A DNA stretch of 64,000 nucleotides, from positions 1,347,419 through 1,411,418 of the forward strand of contig NZ_JABWDU010000001.1 of assembly GCF_013371465.1 (NCBI RefSeq), written 5' to 3'. A model generated the notes under the pieces. It did no database searches, had not been told where the DNA came from, and saw only the letters and a program-made list of their open reading frames with translations. The stretch is from Ensifer oleiphilus (lineage in GTDB: Bacteria; Pseudomonadota; Alphaproteobacteria; Rhizobiales; Rhizobiaceae). Made by a program: the position numbers and the translations under genes. Each line of letters opens with the position of its first letter. Position 1 is the first letter of the stretch. Positions 7,625 through 17,340 of the stretch are shown here, piece after piece.

Positions 7625-10600
7625 ATGGCGGATCAAGGCGGCGTAGAACGGAACGATCAGACGGCTGCGGATCCACAGTTCGTGCATCTTCGTGTCCACT
7701 CGGCTTTTTCGCTGCTTGAAGGTGCGCTGCCCATCAAGAAGGTGATCGGCAAGGCCGTGGCTGACGCTCAGCCGGCAATCGGTATCGCCGACACCAACAA
7801 TCTTTTCGCAGCGCTTGAATTTTCCCAGAAGGCGGCCGAAGACGGCCTGCAGCCGTTGACCGGTTGTCAGCTGTCGATCGACATGGAAGACGAGGCCGAC
7901 GGCGACCGCCGCGGCCACGCACAGCAACTGGCAAAGCTGCCCGCCATCGTGCTGATCGCTGCCACCGACGACGGCTACACGCGATTGGTCGACCTGGTCA
8001 GCCGCGCCTATCTTGGAGGCGAAGGCAGCCAGGCCACGAGAATAACGCGTTCGTGGCTGGTGGAGGCCGGCACGGACGGGCTGATCGCGCTTTCGGGCGC
8101 AAGCGGTGGGCCGATCGATATGGCGGTGAAATCAGGCTCTCACGCCTTGGCCGAGGCGCGTCTGGAAGCATTGCATGAGCTCTTCGGCGATCGGCTCTAT
8201 ATCGAGTTGCAGCGGCACGGCAATTTCGACCGCCGGCATGAAAGCCGGATGATCGACCTCGCCTACAAGTTCGATGTGCCCTTGGTCGCGACCAACGAGG
8301 CTTTCTTTCCATCGCCGTCCGATTACGACGCGCATGACGCGCTGATGGCGGTCGCGCATAACGCCATGGTCTCCGACGACAGCCGGTTCCGCCTGACGCC
8401 GGATCACTATCTCAAGAGCCGGAAGGAGATGGCAGCACTTTTCGCCGACCTGCCTGAAGCGCTCGAAAACACGATCGAGATCGCGCGGCGCTGCTCGTTC
8501 ATGCTGAAGACGCGCGGGCCGATCCTGCCGCGCTTCACCGGTGCTTCCGACGACCCGGAGGAGGCCGAACGCGCCGAATCGGGAGAGTTGCGCCGGCAGG
8601 CGGAGGAGGGCCTCGACAACCGCTTGCGCAAACTTGGCATGGCGCCCGGCTATACTGAGGAAGAATACCGCGAGCGGCTTGCGTTCGAACTCAGCGTCAT
8701 CGAGCGCATGAAATTCCCGGGCTACTTCCTGATCGTTGCGGACTTCATCAAATGGGCCAAGCAGCACGACATTCCCGTCGGCCCGGGCCGTGGTTCGGGC
8801 GCGGGCTCGCTGGTTGCCTATGCGCTGACCATCACCGACGTCGATCCCATGCGGTTCTCCCTGCTGTTCGAGCGCTTCCTCAATCCTGAACGCGTGTCGA
8901 TGCCCGACTTCGACATCGACTTCTGCCAGGACCGGCGCGAAGAGGTCATCCGCTACGTCCAGGCGAAGTATGGCCGCGAGCAGGTCGCCCAGATCATTAC
9001 CTTCGGTTCGCTACAGGCGCGCGCCGCCCTTCGTGACGTCGGTCGCGTGCTCGAGATGCCCTATGGCCAGGTCGACAAGATCTGCAAGCTCGTGCCCAAC
9101 AACCCGGCCAACCCAACCCCGCTGTCAAAGGCGATCGAGGAAGAGCCGCGTCTGCAGGAGGAAGCGGAGAAGGAGCCGGTCGTCGCCCGTCTGCTCGACA
9201 TCGCGCAGAAGATCGAGGGCCTCTATCGCCATGCCTCGACCCACGCCGCCGGCATTGTTATCGGCGACCGGCCGCTGTCGAAGCTGGTGCCGATGTACCG
9301 CGATCCGCGCTCCGACATGCCGGTGACCCAGTTCAACATGAAATGGGTCGAGCAGGCCGGCCTCGTAAAGTTCGACTTCCTCGGCCTGAAGACTCTGACG
9401 GTGCTGAAGGTCGCAGTTGACTTCGTCAAATTGCGCGGCATCGAGGTTGATCTCGCCAGTATTCCGCTCGACGACGAAAAAACCTACGAGATGCTGTCGC
9501 GCGGCGAAACGGTTGGCGTGTTCCAGGTGGAAAGTGCCGGCATGCGCAAGGCGCTGATCGGCATGCGGCCAGACTGCATCGAGGACATCATCGCGCTGGT
9601 GGCGTTGTATCGCCCAGGCCCGATGGAGAACATTCCGGTCTACAACGCTCGCAAGCACGGCGAAGAAGAGATCGAATCGATCCATCCGAAGATCGATTAT
9701 CTGCTCAAGGAAACGCAGGGCGTTATCGTCTACCAGGAACAGGTGATGCAGATCGCCCAGGTCCTGTCGGGCTATTCGCTCGGCGAAGCCGACCTTCTGC
9801 GTCGCGCCATGGGTAAGAAGATCAAGGAGGAGATGGACAAGCAGCGCGCCCGTTTCGTCGACGGTGCGGTCAAGAACGAGGTGTCGAAACCGCAGGCCGA
9901 TCTGATCTTCGATCTCCTCGCCAAGTTCGCCAATTACGGCTTCAACAAGTCGCACGCCGCCGCCTACGCCATCGTCTCCTACCAGACCGCCTATATGAAG
10001 GCGCATTACCCGGTCGAGTTCCTGGCGGCGTCGATGACGCTCGACATGGCCAACACCGAAAAGGTCAACGATTTCCGTCAGGATGCAGGGCGTCTCGGCA
10101 TCCAGGTGATCGCGCCCTCGGTTCAGTCCTCCTTCCGGCATTTTCAAACGGGGGAGAAGCGCATCTATTACTCACTGGCTGCCATCAAGGGCGTCGGCGA
10201 ATCGGCTGTCGAGCACATCGTTGCCGTTCGCGGCGACCGCGAATTTGCGAGCCTTGAAGATTTCTGCCTGCGGATTGACCCGAAGCTGCTCAACCGGCGT
10301 GTGTTCGAGAGCCTGATCGCGGCCGGTGCCTTCGATTGCTTCGGCTATGATCGCGCTGAGCTCGTTGGCGGACTTGATCGTATCCTCGGCTTTGCCCAGC
10401 GCGCGCAGGAAAACAAGACAAGCGGACAGGGCGACATCTTCGGGGCCGGTGCTGCAACCGGACCGGAACGGATCTCGCTTCCCGCCTACACGCCGTGGCT
10501 TGCCTCGGAAAAGTTGCACCGGGAATTCCAGGTGCTGGGCTTCTATCTCTCCGCCCATCCGCTCGACACCTACAATCCGCTGCTCGCCAAGATGCGCGTC

Positions 10601-11122
10601 CAGACGTTTGGCGATTTCGCTGGCGCCGTGAAGAAGGGCGCAACGGCTGGCCGTCTCGCCGGCACCGTCACCTCCAAGCAGGAGCGCAAGACCCGGACCG
10701 GCAACAAGATGGGCATCATCGCCTTCTCGGATTCATCCGGCCAGTTCGAGGCCGTGCTGTTTTCAGAGATGTTGCACCAGTATCGCGACCTGCTCGAGCC
10801 CGGTAAGTCGCTTGTCATGACCGTGCAGGCGGAGGAGCGGCCGGAAGGTATCGGTCTTCGCATCCAGACGCTACGCTCGCTCGAGGAAGAATCGCTGCAG
10901 ATGCAGAAGGCGCTGCGCGTCTATGTGCGCGATTCCGGACCGCTGAAGTCCATCGCCGCCCACTTGAACGCGAGAGGCGAGGGCCTTGTTTCCTTCATCG
11001 TCATCAAGGACAACGGCCAGCGCGAGATCGAGGTCGAACTCAGCGAGAAATTCCGGATCTCACCGGAGATCGCAGCGGCGCTTCGCTCGGCCCCGGGAGT
11101 GGTCGACGTCGAACTCGTCTGA
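7625..11122 (+). CDS. dnaE: DNA polymerase III alpha subunit
   Basis: At 1165 residues this is the replicative polymerase subunit of the DnaE1 class. The N-terminal PHP domain starts with HLRVHSAFSLLEGA (about residue 20). The catalytic palm carries GPGRGSGAGSLVAY and PDFDIDFCQDRR, where Asp430 and Asp432 correspond to the catalytic pair of E. coli DnaE. The C-terminal half contains a helix-hairpin-helix segment (IKGVGESAVEHIVAVRG) and an OB-fold (AGTVTSKQERKTRTGNKMG). The ATG at 7625 lies behind a GG-rich stretch and adds a short acidic leader before the PHP domain. Neighbours on both sides point the other way, so it is monocistronic or coupled only to the 28-codon gene. Confidence 0.97.
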   Translation: MADQGGVERNDQTAADPQFVHLRVHSAFSLLEGALPIKKVIGKAVADAQPAIGIADTNNLFAALEFSQKAAEDGLQPLTGCQLSIDMEDEADGDRRGHAQQLAKLPAIVLIAATDDGYTRLVDLVSRAYLGGEGSQATRITRSWLVEAGTDGLIALSGASGGPIDMAVKSGSHALAEARLEALHELFGDRLYIELQRHGNFDRRHESRMIDLAYKFDVPLVATNEAFFPSPSDYDAHDALMAVAHNAMVSDDSRFRLTPDHYLKSRKEMAALFADLPEALENTIEIARRCSFMLKTRGPILPRFTGASDDPEEAERAESGELRRQAEEGLDNRLRKLGMAPGYTEEEYRERLAFELSVIERMKFPGYFLIVADFIKWAKQHDIPVGPGRGSGAGSLVAYALTITDVDPMRFSLLFERFLNPERVSMPDFDIDFCQDRREEVIRYVQAKYGREQVAQIITFGSLQARAALRDVGRVLEMPYGQVDKICKLVPNNPANPTPLSKAIEEEPRLQEEAEKEPVVARLLDIAQKIEGLYRHASTHAAGIVIGDRPLSKLVPMYRDPRSDMPVTQFNMKWVEQAGLVKFDFLGLKTLTVLKVAVDFVKLRGIEVDLASIPLDDEKTYEMLSRGETVGVFQVESAGMRKALIGMRPDCIEDIIALVALYRPGPMENIPVYNARKHGEEEIESIHPKIDYLLKETQGVIVYQEQVMQIAQVLSGYSLGEADLLRRAMGKKIKEEMDKQRARFVDGAVKNEVSKPQADLIFDLLAKFANYGFNKSHAAAYAIVSYQTAYMKAHYPVEFLAASMTLDMANTEKVNDFRQDAGRLGIQVIAPSVQSSFRHFQTGEKRIYYSLAAIKGVGESAVEHIVAVRGDREFASLEDFCLRIDPKLLNRRVFESLIAAGAFDCFGYDRAELVGGLDRILGFAQRAQENKTSGQGDIFGAGAATGPERISLPAYTPWLASEKLHREFQVLGFYLSAHPLDTYNPLLAKMRVQTFGDFAGAVKKGATAGRLAGTVTSKQERKTRTGNKMGIIAFSDSSGQFEAVLFSEMLHQYRDLLEPGKSLVMTVQAEERPEGIGLRIQTLRSLEEESLQMQKALRVYVRDSGPLKSIAAHLNARGEGLVSFIVIKDNGQREIEVELSEKFRISPEIAAALRSAPGVVDVELV

Positions 11123-11317
11123 TCCGCTCCGCGATGCGGCTGCTCGACGTTGGGATGACCAAAGGAATCTCGATCTCGAGGATTCGCCGGCAGCGCTTTA
11201 AGTTCTTGTTTTTGCGCGTCGTTATCGCAAAATAGCGGCTCACTTTTGCGCGACCTGCCTTAGGGAAAGGCGCGCCGATCAGACGTGGCGGTCGCACCCG
11301 ATACTGCGTGCATTAGC

Positions 11318-12556
11318 TCAGCCTCGTGGCGAAGCCCGCGTGATGGTGATGAAATCGGTTCCGTCACCGGTTTCAAGTCCGCTTTCCATGTCCGAAATCG
11401 ACAGCGACGACCCGTCGGCAAGCAGGCCGCCGATGCGCTTGCGCACGTCGTCGGAGACCGTAAGGCGACCAAGTGTGCGCTGGGTGGCGTTGAAGGCGGA
11501 TGAGTCAGCGTCGGTGCTGATGCCGAGCCGCTTTTTCGTCGCTGACGGCAGATGGTTTTCGAGCGAAACGCCGTACCACTTGCCTTCGGTCTTTTCGCCG
11601 TCAACCTCATGAAATTGCAGGAAATGCGTGCCAAGCGCCTGCTCCGGCCCGTCGATTGTCACGTCGCCTTCGAAGATCGGCTTGAAGCCCTGCCGCACCA
11701 GGATCATGCCATTGGTAGGAGCGTCGCGTCCAACCTTCTTGAAGATGGCATCCGTCAATTCCGGCGTCAGCTTCCCATCGACGGCCAACCCCTCGGCAGT
11801 CTGAAACGCATTGATGGCGGCGGTCGTGTCCGGGCCGATGTGGCCGTCTGCTGCTCCGGCGACATAGCCGAGTTGGTTCAGCGCCGACTGGACGTCGCGC
11901 CGGATATCGCGATCGCCACGGCGGGTGATCAGCATCCGGATTGGCTCGCGGCTTTCCTCGACGGCGGTTGGCGGAGTGCTCGCTATCTCCGTCATCGCCA
12001 CTTCGACCGGTCCGTTCTCGGCCTGGCTGATCGCCGGGCGAAGCGGTACGTCCGACAGCGGCGCGGGGGTGTCGCCCGGTGCCGGTTGACGCTGGAAGAG
12101 CATGGCACTCGACACTTCGGTGGGGCTGACCTGATGGTCTGTTATCAGGACATGCATGCCGCGCGACGTCATCTTGAAGAGGCTGGCGGCAAACTTGCTC
12201 GGCAGGCGTACACAGCCGTGGGAGGCGGGATAGGCGGGTACGTGATTGGAGCCGTGCAGCGCGATACCGGACCAGGTGAGCCGCTGCATGAACGGCATCG
12301 GCGCATTCGAATAGATGTTGGATTTGTGCTGCCGCCGTTTTTCGAGGATCGAAAAGATGCCCGTCGGTGTCGAATGGCCAGCCTTGCCCGTGGAGACCGC
12401 AGATGTTGCGATCACCGCGTCACCATCATAGACGACGAGCGATTGTTGGTTCTTCGAGACGATGATCTGCAGCGGTGCGCTGCTGCCGGCAAGACCGGCG
12501 GCAGGCGAAAACAAGACGACGACGACGCTGGCCGTGAGAGCGAAACGCGATACCAT
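11318..12556 (-). CDS. L,D-transpeptidase with peptidoglycan-binding domain
   Basis: The product has 412 residues from the ATG at 12556, which places a signal peptide (VSRFALTASVVVVLFSPAAGLAG) at the N-terminus. The YkuD catalytic domain follows, with IALHGSNHVPAYPASHGCVRLP carrying the conserved His and the nucleophilic Cys of SHGCVR. It forms 3-3 cross-links or attaches proteins to peptidoglycan in the periplasm. A second segment (about residues 215-270, DVQSALNQLGYVAGAADGHI) is a PG_binding_1 repeat. Domain order is catalytic then binding, the reverse of many relatives. It is convergent with dnaE. Rhizobia encode many paralogues, so the exact reaction is uncertain. Confidence 0.88.
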   Translation of the reverse strand: MVSRFALTASVVVVLFSPAAGLAGSSAPLQIIVSKNQQSLVVYDGDAVIATSAVSTGKAGHSTPTGIFSILEKRRQHKSNIYSNAPMPFMQRLTWSGIALHGSNHVPAYPASHGCVRLPSKFAASLFKMTSRGMHVLITDHQVSPTEVSSAMLFQRQPAPGDTPAPLSDVPLRPAISQAENGPVEVAMTEIASTPPTAVEESREPIRMLITRRGDRDIRRDVQSALNQLGYVAGAADGHIGPDTTAAINAFQTAEGLAVDGKLTPELTDAIFKKVGRDAPTNGMILVRQGFKPIFEGDVTIDGPEQALGTHFLQFHEVDGEKTEGKWYGVSLENHLPSATKKRLGISTDADSSAFNATQRTLGRLTVSDDVRKRIGGLLADGSSLSISDMESGLETGDGTDFITITRASPRG

Positions 12557-12761
12557 ACACTCATCCCAACACGTAAACTGGCCGACGAACTTAGACCGCA
12601 ATCTTTAAAGAATTCGTCCTGACAAGACGCGGAAACGGCAAACCGCCGCCGATGACGCACGAAAGCATGCCGCGCAAAAGTGTGCAGCGGTTTTGCGATA
12701 AGGACATTGCGTGAAACAAGAACGTAAAGCGCCAAGCGAATCCTAGAGATCGCGATGCGCT

Positions 12762-14054
12762 TCAGTGATCGCGCTTGCGGCTGCCGAAAGTGTAGCCGGT
12801 TTCGACGCTTGCCTTGCCGAACTTGTCACGCAGCTTGTTGATGGCGTCTTCGGCGGCAGCGCGGCGGGTCGCTGCGGGGTCGACGAGATCGGGTGGATCG
12901 GCGAGATCGGGGCTCGAAAGATCGCTGACGCCGATGCCGATCAGCCGGTACTTCGTGCCGTCGATCTCCTTTTCGAGAAGTTGCAGCCCTGTGCGAAAGA
13001 TGCGGTCTGCGAGCCGGGTCGGGCTGTCGAGGCGGCGATTGCGGGTCCTGGTCTTGAAGTCCGCGGTCTTCAGCTTCAACACGACCGTCTGGCCGGCCAG
13101 TTCGGATTTGCGCAACCGATGCGCGACCTGTTCACTCAGCCGGCGCAGATGCGTGACGAGATCATCCTGCCGGGCGAGATCGTCGTTGAACGTCGTTTCG
13201 GACGATACGCTCTTAGCTTCACCGTCGATCTCGACGGTTCTCTCGTCGAGGCCGCGCGACAGACGGTAGAGCCTCTGGCCCATGGTCCCGTATCGGCGCA
13301 TGAGGTCGGCCTCTTCCATCATTTGCAACTGGCCGATCGTGCGGATACCATCGCGCTCCAGCGTGGCGGCAAACGCCTTGCCGACGCCCCAGATCAAAGT
13401 CACTGGCCGTTCTCTCAGGAATTCGAGCGCTTCGGCCTGGCCGATCACCGAGAAGCCGCGCGGCTTCTGCAGGTCGGAGGCAACCTTGGCGAGGAACTTG
13501 CAGTAGGAAAGCCCGACGGAGACGGTAATGCCGATCTCCTGTTCGACCCGGCGGGCAAAGCGCGCGAGCGTTCGGGCAGGGGGATCGTGGTGCAGCCTCT
13601 GCGTGCCGCTCAGTTCCAGGAAGGCCTCGTCGATGGAGAGCGGCTGCACTAGCGGCGTCAGTTCCTGCATCAGCATGCGAACCTCGCGGCCGACGCGAAC
13701 GTATTTTTCCATGTCGGGCTTAATGACCACCGCCTGCGGACAGGCTTCCAGCGCCTTGAACATCGGCATGGCCGAGCGCACGCCATGGATTCGGGCGATG
13801 TAGCAGGCGGTCGAGACGACACCGCGTTTGCCGCCGCCGATAATGACCGGCTTGTCGGCAAGTTCCGGATTGTCCCGCTTCTCGACGGAGGCATAAAACG
13901 CGTCGCAATCGATATGGGCGAGTGTCAGGTCGTAAAGCTCGGTATGACGCAGGATGCGGGGACTGCCGCAGGCAAGGCAGCGTCGCGCCGTTGCGGTCTG
14001 TTCCCTGAGGCAATCACGGCAGAAGCCTGGAGTTTGAGAACCACTGTCGAGCAT
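12762..14054 (-). CDS. dinB: DNA polymerase IV (Y-family) with N-terminal four-cysteine extension
   Basis: This 430-residue translesion polymerase carries the Y-family motifs [21 protein letters not shown] (Asp49) and [11 protein letters not shown] (Asp142, Glu143), then a helix-hairpin-helix thumb ([18 protein letters not shown]) and the little-finger domain. It extends primers across damaged bases and is error-prone. The unusual part is the first 35 residues: Cys12-x2-Cys15 and Cys26-x2-Cys29 form a likely zinc ribbon ahead of the normal DinB start. The extension is coding-like and the frame is uninterrupted. I recall similar extensions in other rhizobial DinB proteins. The C-terminus ends in a basic tail without an obvious beta-clamp motif. 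Confidence 0.93.
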   Translation of the reverse strand: MLDSGSQTPGFCRDCLREQTATARRCLACGSPRILRHTELYDLTLAHIDCDAFYASVEKRDNPELADKPVIIGGGKRGVVSTACYIARIHGVRSAMPMFKALEACPQAVVIKPDMEKYVRVGREVRMLMQELTPLVQPLSIDEAFLELSGTQRLHHDPPARTLARFARRVEQEIGITVSVGLSYCKFLAKVASDLQKPRGFSVIGQAEALEFLRERPVTLIWGVGKAFAATLERDGIRTIGQLQMMEEADLMRRYGTMGQRLYRLSRGLDERTVEIDGEAKSVSSETTFNDDLARQDDLVTHLRRLSEQVAHRLRKSELAGQTVVLKLKTADFKTRTRNRRLDSPTRLADRIFRTGLQLLEKEIDGTKYRLIGIGVSDLSSPDLADPPDLVDPAATRRAAAEDAINKLRDKFGKASVETGYTFGSRKRDH

Positions 14055-14216
14055 ATCTGGAACAAATGTTGAACATTGCGACTTTACGCTCTACGCTGGC
14101 GAGTCTCAAGGGAGGCCGCGTTGGAAATTGCCTTGCATGTCAGGTTACCGACGCCAATTGGCGGGTCGGGTTTCGAGCGCTGTTCTGGGGGCTTGGCCCT
14201 GTCAGGCTGGCTGTCG

Positions 14217-14858
14217 CTACCGTCGGAAATGCGCGCGAATGGCAATGGCGGCATCAGCCCAATCGGCAGCAATGTGAACGCACGTATCCGGCGCAGGCGC
14301 GAGCGCGCGAAACTCGGCATTCGCCATCAGGTTGATCAGCAGGCAGGACGGCGCGTGCTCTTGCACGGATTGCAGGTTGCGGGCGATGTCGTCGATGAAA
14401 ACAACGGGAAGTTCCCTTCCGCCATGCAGTCGCTCGACGATCGGCCCCTTTGGGTCCTCGGAGGCGAGCAAAGGGTAAGGAAGATCAAGACGATCGAGCA
14501 GGGCGCGGCGCGCGGCAGCATGGCGCGGCGGCATGGCTGTCAGGAAGATGATGTCTGCCTCGGTCGACAGGTCGCGCAGGGTTTCGACGGCGCCGAGCGC
14601 AGCGGTCTGCCAGCGATCCTGCGTGGCGTAGAAGGTGTCGAGCATGTCTTTGACCGCGTCGGCGCTCGCCGCCTGCTCCGTTGTGCGATGGACGATATTG
14701 CCGGTCAGCCGAAAAGACCGCGGCACGAGGACATGATCGCGGCTCTCGAGGAAAGCCCTAAACGGGCTCAGGAATTCGAGCACGACTTCGTCGATGTCGC
14801 TGACGACAAGCGGACGGTCGCCGAGGCGGATTTCATCTTCGAAGGCGGTATTGCTCAC
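14217..14858 (-). CDS. HAD-like hydrolase family protein
   Basis: The 213-residue soluble protein shows the HAD pattern. Motif I is LVVSDIDEVVLEF (Asp21, Asp23), a motif II threonine lies in IIFLTAMPPRHAA, and the motif IV acidic pair is in VVFIDDIARNLQ. The spacing and the weak motif III leave substrate and even activity open. It may be a phosphatase of a small metabolite. The gene starts two bases after the stop of the DUF3572 gene, so the two are translated from one message. It is conserved beside DUF3572 and divK in rhizobia, as I recall; that is context only. Confidence 0.75.
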   Translation of the reverse strand: MSNTAFEDEIRLGDRPLVVSDIDEVVLEFLSPFRAFLESRDHVLVPRSFRLTGNIVHRTTEQAASADAVKDMLDTFYATQDRWQTAALGAVETLRDLSTEADIIFLTAMPPRHAAARRALLDRLDLPYPLLASEDPKGPIVERLHGGRELPVVFIDDIARNLQSVQEHAPSCLLINLMANAEFRALAPAPDTCVHIAADWADAAIAIRAHFRR

Positions 14859-14860
14859 GG

Positions 14861-15133
14861 TCAGCTGTCCTGCAGGTCGGCGGCACCGGAGAGCTTCTCA
14901 TGCGCGCGCACGATGTCCTGGGGGGCGGTGCCCGTAGCCTCACAGAAGGCGATCAATGTCGGCTCATGGTCCATGAGAAAGGCGACTAGCCCACCCATGA
15001 AGCCCGGCTCGCCGATCGCATTGCGCAAGGAGGATGGATCGGTCCCCGTCAGCGCCAGAAAACGTGACAAAAGGTCCGGCTCGCCGGCAAGCCAGGAAAG
15101 AATGTCGATGGCGATTTCGTCGGCGCTCTTCAA
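14861..15133 (-). CDS. DUF3572 family protein
   Basis: This 90-residue protein matches the alphaproteobacterial DUF3572 family: an acidic helical domain with ILSWLAGEPDLLSRFLALTG and FLMDHEPTLIAFCEATG. The start codon is TTG at 15133. It is well supported because a full AGGAGG lies eight bases upstream and no ATG precedes the conserved core. The function is unknown. It is the first gene of a two-gene unit with the HAD-like protein and diverges from divK. A seven-bp inverted repeat sits in the shared upstream region. Confidence 0.85.
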   Translation of the reverse strand: MKSADEIAIDILSWLAGEPDLLSRFLALTGTDPSSLRNAIGEPGFMGGLVAFLMDHEPTLIAFCEATGTAPQDIVRAHEKLSGAADLQDS

Positions 15134-15169
15134 TGTCTTGGCCTCCTACTGTTTTTACGCCCGGAATTA

Positions 15170-15190
15170 CCTATTTTTCAACCAAATAGG
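15170..15190. promoter_or_regulatory. Inverted repeat between DUF3572 and divK
   Basis: CCTATTT (15170-15176) and AAATAGG (15184-15190) form a perfect seven-bp inverted repeat with a seven-base spacer. It lies between divergent genes, about 35 bases upstream of the DUF3572 start and 100 bases upstream of divK, inside an AT-rich patch. A regulator-binding site is more likely than a terminator. It does not match the TTAA-N7-TTAA pattern of CtrA. Confidence 0.4.
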
Positions 15191-15289
15191 TTTATCGTTG
15201 AACTCGAGGAAATGGGTCGAGTCGTTGGCTCTGCAACTTAGATGTCTTGATAAGACTTGCAAGAAGACGACTGGCAGCAAGGGATCGAC

Positions 15290-15661
15290 ATGCCCAAACA
15301 GGTAATGATTGTTGAGGATAACGAGCTGAACATGAAGCTCTTCCGAGACCTGATTGAGGCTTCCGGCTACGCGACGATCCAGACGCGCAACGGGATGGAG
15401 GCGCTCGAGCTGGCAAGGAAGTACCGTCCCGATCTGATTTTGATGGACATTCAGCTGCCGGAGGTCTCCGGGCTCGAAGTCACGAAGTGGCTGAAGGAAG
15501 ATGACGAACTGCACGTCATCCCGGTCATTGCCGTGACCGCCTTCGCCATGAAGGGCGACGAGGAGCGTATCCGCCAGGGCGGCTGCGAAGCCTATGTTTC
15601 AAAACCGATTTCTGTGCCAAAGTTCATTGAGACGATCAAGACCTACCTTGGCGATGCCTGA
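15290..15661 (+). CDS. divK: Cell-cycle response regulator DivK
   Basis: This 123-residue single-domain receiver has no output domain. The acidic pocket is VEDNE, the phosphoacceptor is Asp53 in [13 protein letters not shown], the switch threonine is Thr83 in AVTAF, and the conserved lysine is Lys105 in YVSKPIS. DivK is phosphorylated by DivJ, dephosphorylated by PleC, and acts through the DivL-CckA branch to control CtrA and asymmetric division. The start at 15290 ([12 protein letters not shown]) gives the usual DivK length; an upstream in-frame codon would add 11 residues before the first beta strand. pleD follows after 17 bases, the same pairing as in Caulobacter. Confidence 0.95.
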   Translation: MPKQVMIVEDNELNMKLFRDLIEASGYATIQTRNGMEALELARKYRPDLILMDIQLPEVSGLEVTKWLKEDDELHVIPVIAVTAFAMKGDEERIRQGGCEAYVSKPISVPKFIETIKTYLGDA

Positions 15662-15678
15662 ACGGCGGGAAAATTGAT

Positions 15679-17046
15679 ATGACTGCGCGCATTCTTGTTG
15701 TCGACGACGTGCCTGCCAACGTTAAGCTGCTGGAAGCGCGGTTGCTTGCAGAGTATTTCGATGTGCTCACCGCCGGCGATGGTCATACGGCGCTGTCGCT
15801 CTGCGAGACGACGCCGGTCGACCTGGTGCTTCTCGACATCATGATGCCCGGCATCGACGGTTTCGAAGTCTGCGAGCGTCTGAAGGCCAATCCGCGTACC
15901 GCCCATATTCCCGTCGTCATGGTGACGGCACTCGACCAGCCTTCCGACCGGGTTCGCGGATTGAAGGCCGGTGCCGACGATTTTCTCACAAAGCCGGTCA
16001 ACGATCTGCAACTGATGTCGCGGGTAAAAAGTCTCGTCCGCCTGAAGAACGTCAGTGACGAACTGCGGCTGCGGGCCCAGACGGCGCAGACCATCGGCCT
16101 GCAGGAGCTGGCGCGCCAGGATCGCCCGGACGAGCCGGGCAACATCCTCCTGGTCGATGGCCGCGGATCCTCTCAGGAGCGGCTGCAGCGTGCGCTAAAG
16201 CCGATTGCGGAGGTCTCCGTTATCTCCGATCCGCAGGCGGCGTTGTTCGAAGCCGCCGAGAACAATTTCGACCTCGTCATCGTCAATGCCAACTTCGATG
16301 ACTACGACCCTCTGCGGTTGTGCTCGCAGTTGCGGTCTCTGGAACGTACGCGCTTCATCCCGATCCTTTTGATCACAGAGCAGGGCAATGACGAAATGAT
16401 TGTGCGGGCGCTCGATCTGGGCATTACCGACTACATCATCCGGCCCGTCGATCCCAATGAACTCGTTGCCCGCTCGCTGACACAGATCAGGCGCAAGCAT
16501 TGCAACGACATGCTGAGAAAGAGCGTACAGCAGACGATCGAGCTGGCGGTCACCGATGGCCTCACCGGTCTGCACAATCGCCGCTACCTCGACAATCATC
16601 TGAAGCTGCTGCTCGATCGTGCTGCAGCGCGTGGGCGCCCCCTGTCGATCTGCATGACCGACATCGACCGGTTCAAGCAGGTCAACGACACCTACGGTCA
16701 TGATGTCGGTGACGAGGTGCTGCGCGAGTTTGCCGGCCGCATCCGCGCAACGGTGCGCGGCGCTGATCTCGCCTGCCGTTTCGGCGGCGAAGAGTTCGTT
16801 GTCGTGATGCCTGACACATCGCCGGAGATGGCCGCGGCAGTTGCCGAACGGCTACGGCATATCATCGAGAGCCAGCCGTTCTCGATACCGCATGCGGACG
16901 GCGCGCTGGTGATCACCGCTTCCATGGGCATTTCCGGTCTGAAGCCTGAAGGTGACACGACGGAAGCCCTCTTGAAGCGCGCAGATACGGCCCTCTATCA
17001 AGCGAAGAACGCAGGCCGCAACCGTGTGGTGGCAGCTGCTGCCTGA
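15679..17046 (+). CDS. pleD: Diguanylate cyclase response regulator PleD
   Basis: The 455 residues are arranged receiver-receiver-GGDEF. The first receiver carries phosphoacceptor Asp53 in LLDIMMPGIDGF and Lys105 in TKPVND. The second receiver (about residues 155-275) is degenerate and serves as a dimerisation adaptor. The GGDEF domain has DGLTGLHNRR, the catalytic GGEEF at 369-373, and the allosteric inhibition site RGAD at 360-363, five residues before it. The enzyme makes cyclic di-GMP from two GTP when phosphorylated and dimerised, driving the motile-to-sessile switch in relatives. It is co-transcribed with divK. Confidence 0.96.
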   Translation: MTARILVVDDVPANVKLLEARLLAEYFDVLTAGDGHTALSLCETTPVDLVLLDIMMPGIDGFEVCERLKANPRTAHIPVVMVTALDQPSDRVRGLKAGADDFLTKPVNDLQLMSRVKSLVRLKNVSDELRLRAQTAQTIGLQELARQDRPDEPGNILLVDGRGSSQERLQRALKPIAEVSVISDPQAALFEAAENNFDLVIVNANFDDYDPLRLCSQLRSLERTRFIPILLITEQGNDEMIVRALDLGITDYIIRPVDPNELVARSLTQIRRKHCNDMLRKSVQQTIELAVTDGLTGLHNRRYLDNHLKLLLDRAAARGRPLSICMTDIDRFKQVNDTYGHDVGDEVLREFAGRIRATVRGADLACRFGGEEFVVVMPDTSPEMAAAVAERLRHIIESQPFSIPHADGALVITASMGISGLKPEGDTTEALLKRADTALYQAKNAGRNRVVAAAA

Positions 17047-17340
17047 CGGCCGGAAACGGCCGGCGGCATCACCCGCTGGCGGTATGACGAAATTCCGCAT
17101 CCCTCTTGCGATATGCCTTTAAAGTTGTATTCTTCGCCGCGCCGATGCTACCAAGGCGGTTGGTGGCGGCGGCGGCCATGCATTTACATGTACCAGGACG
17201 ATACGTAATTAACCATGCGCCGAGCAACACCGCTCCGCGCATTAAGAATTCGTTGATTTTTTTCTATTTTCAGGTGATGCTGATAAACGAGGGGGCATCG
17301 CTTCCATCAGTTTCGGTTACCCCATGATGCTCAGGTCCGC
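17047..17340. other. Gap after pleD with no recognisable gene
   Basis: Short open frames exist on both strands, but none has a ribosome site or protein-like composition. The stretch 17200-17280 is AT-rich (ATTAAGAATTCGTTGATTT and a run of T), unlike the flanking genes, and could hold a promoter for the structured RNA candidate immediately downstream. Confidence 0.4.
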
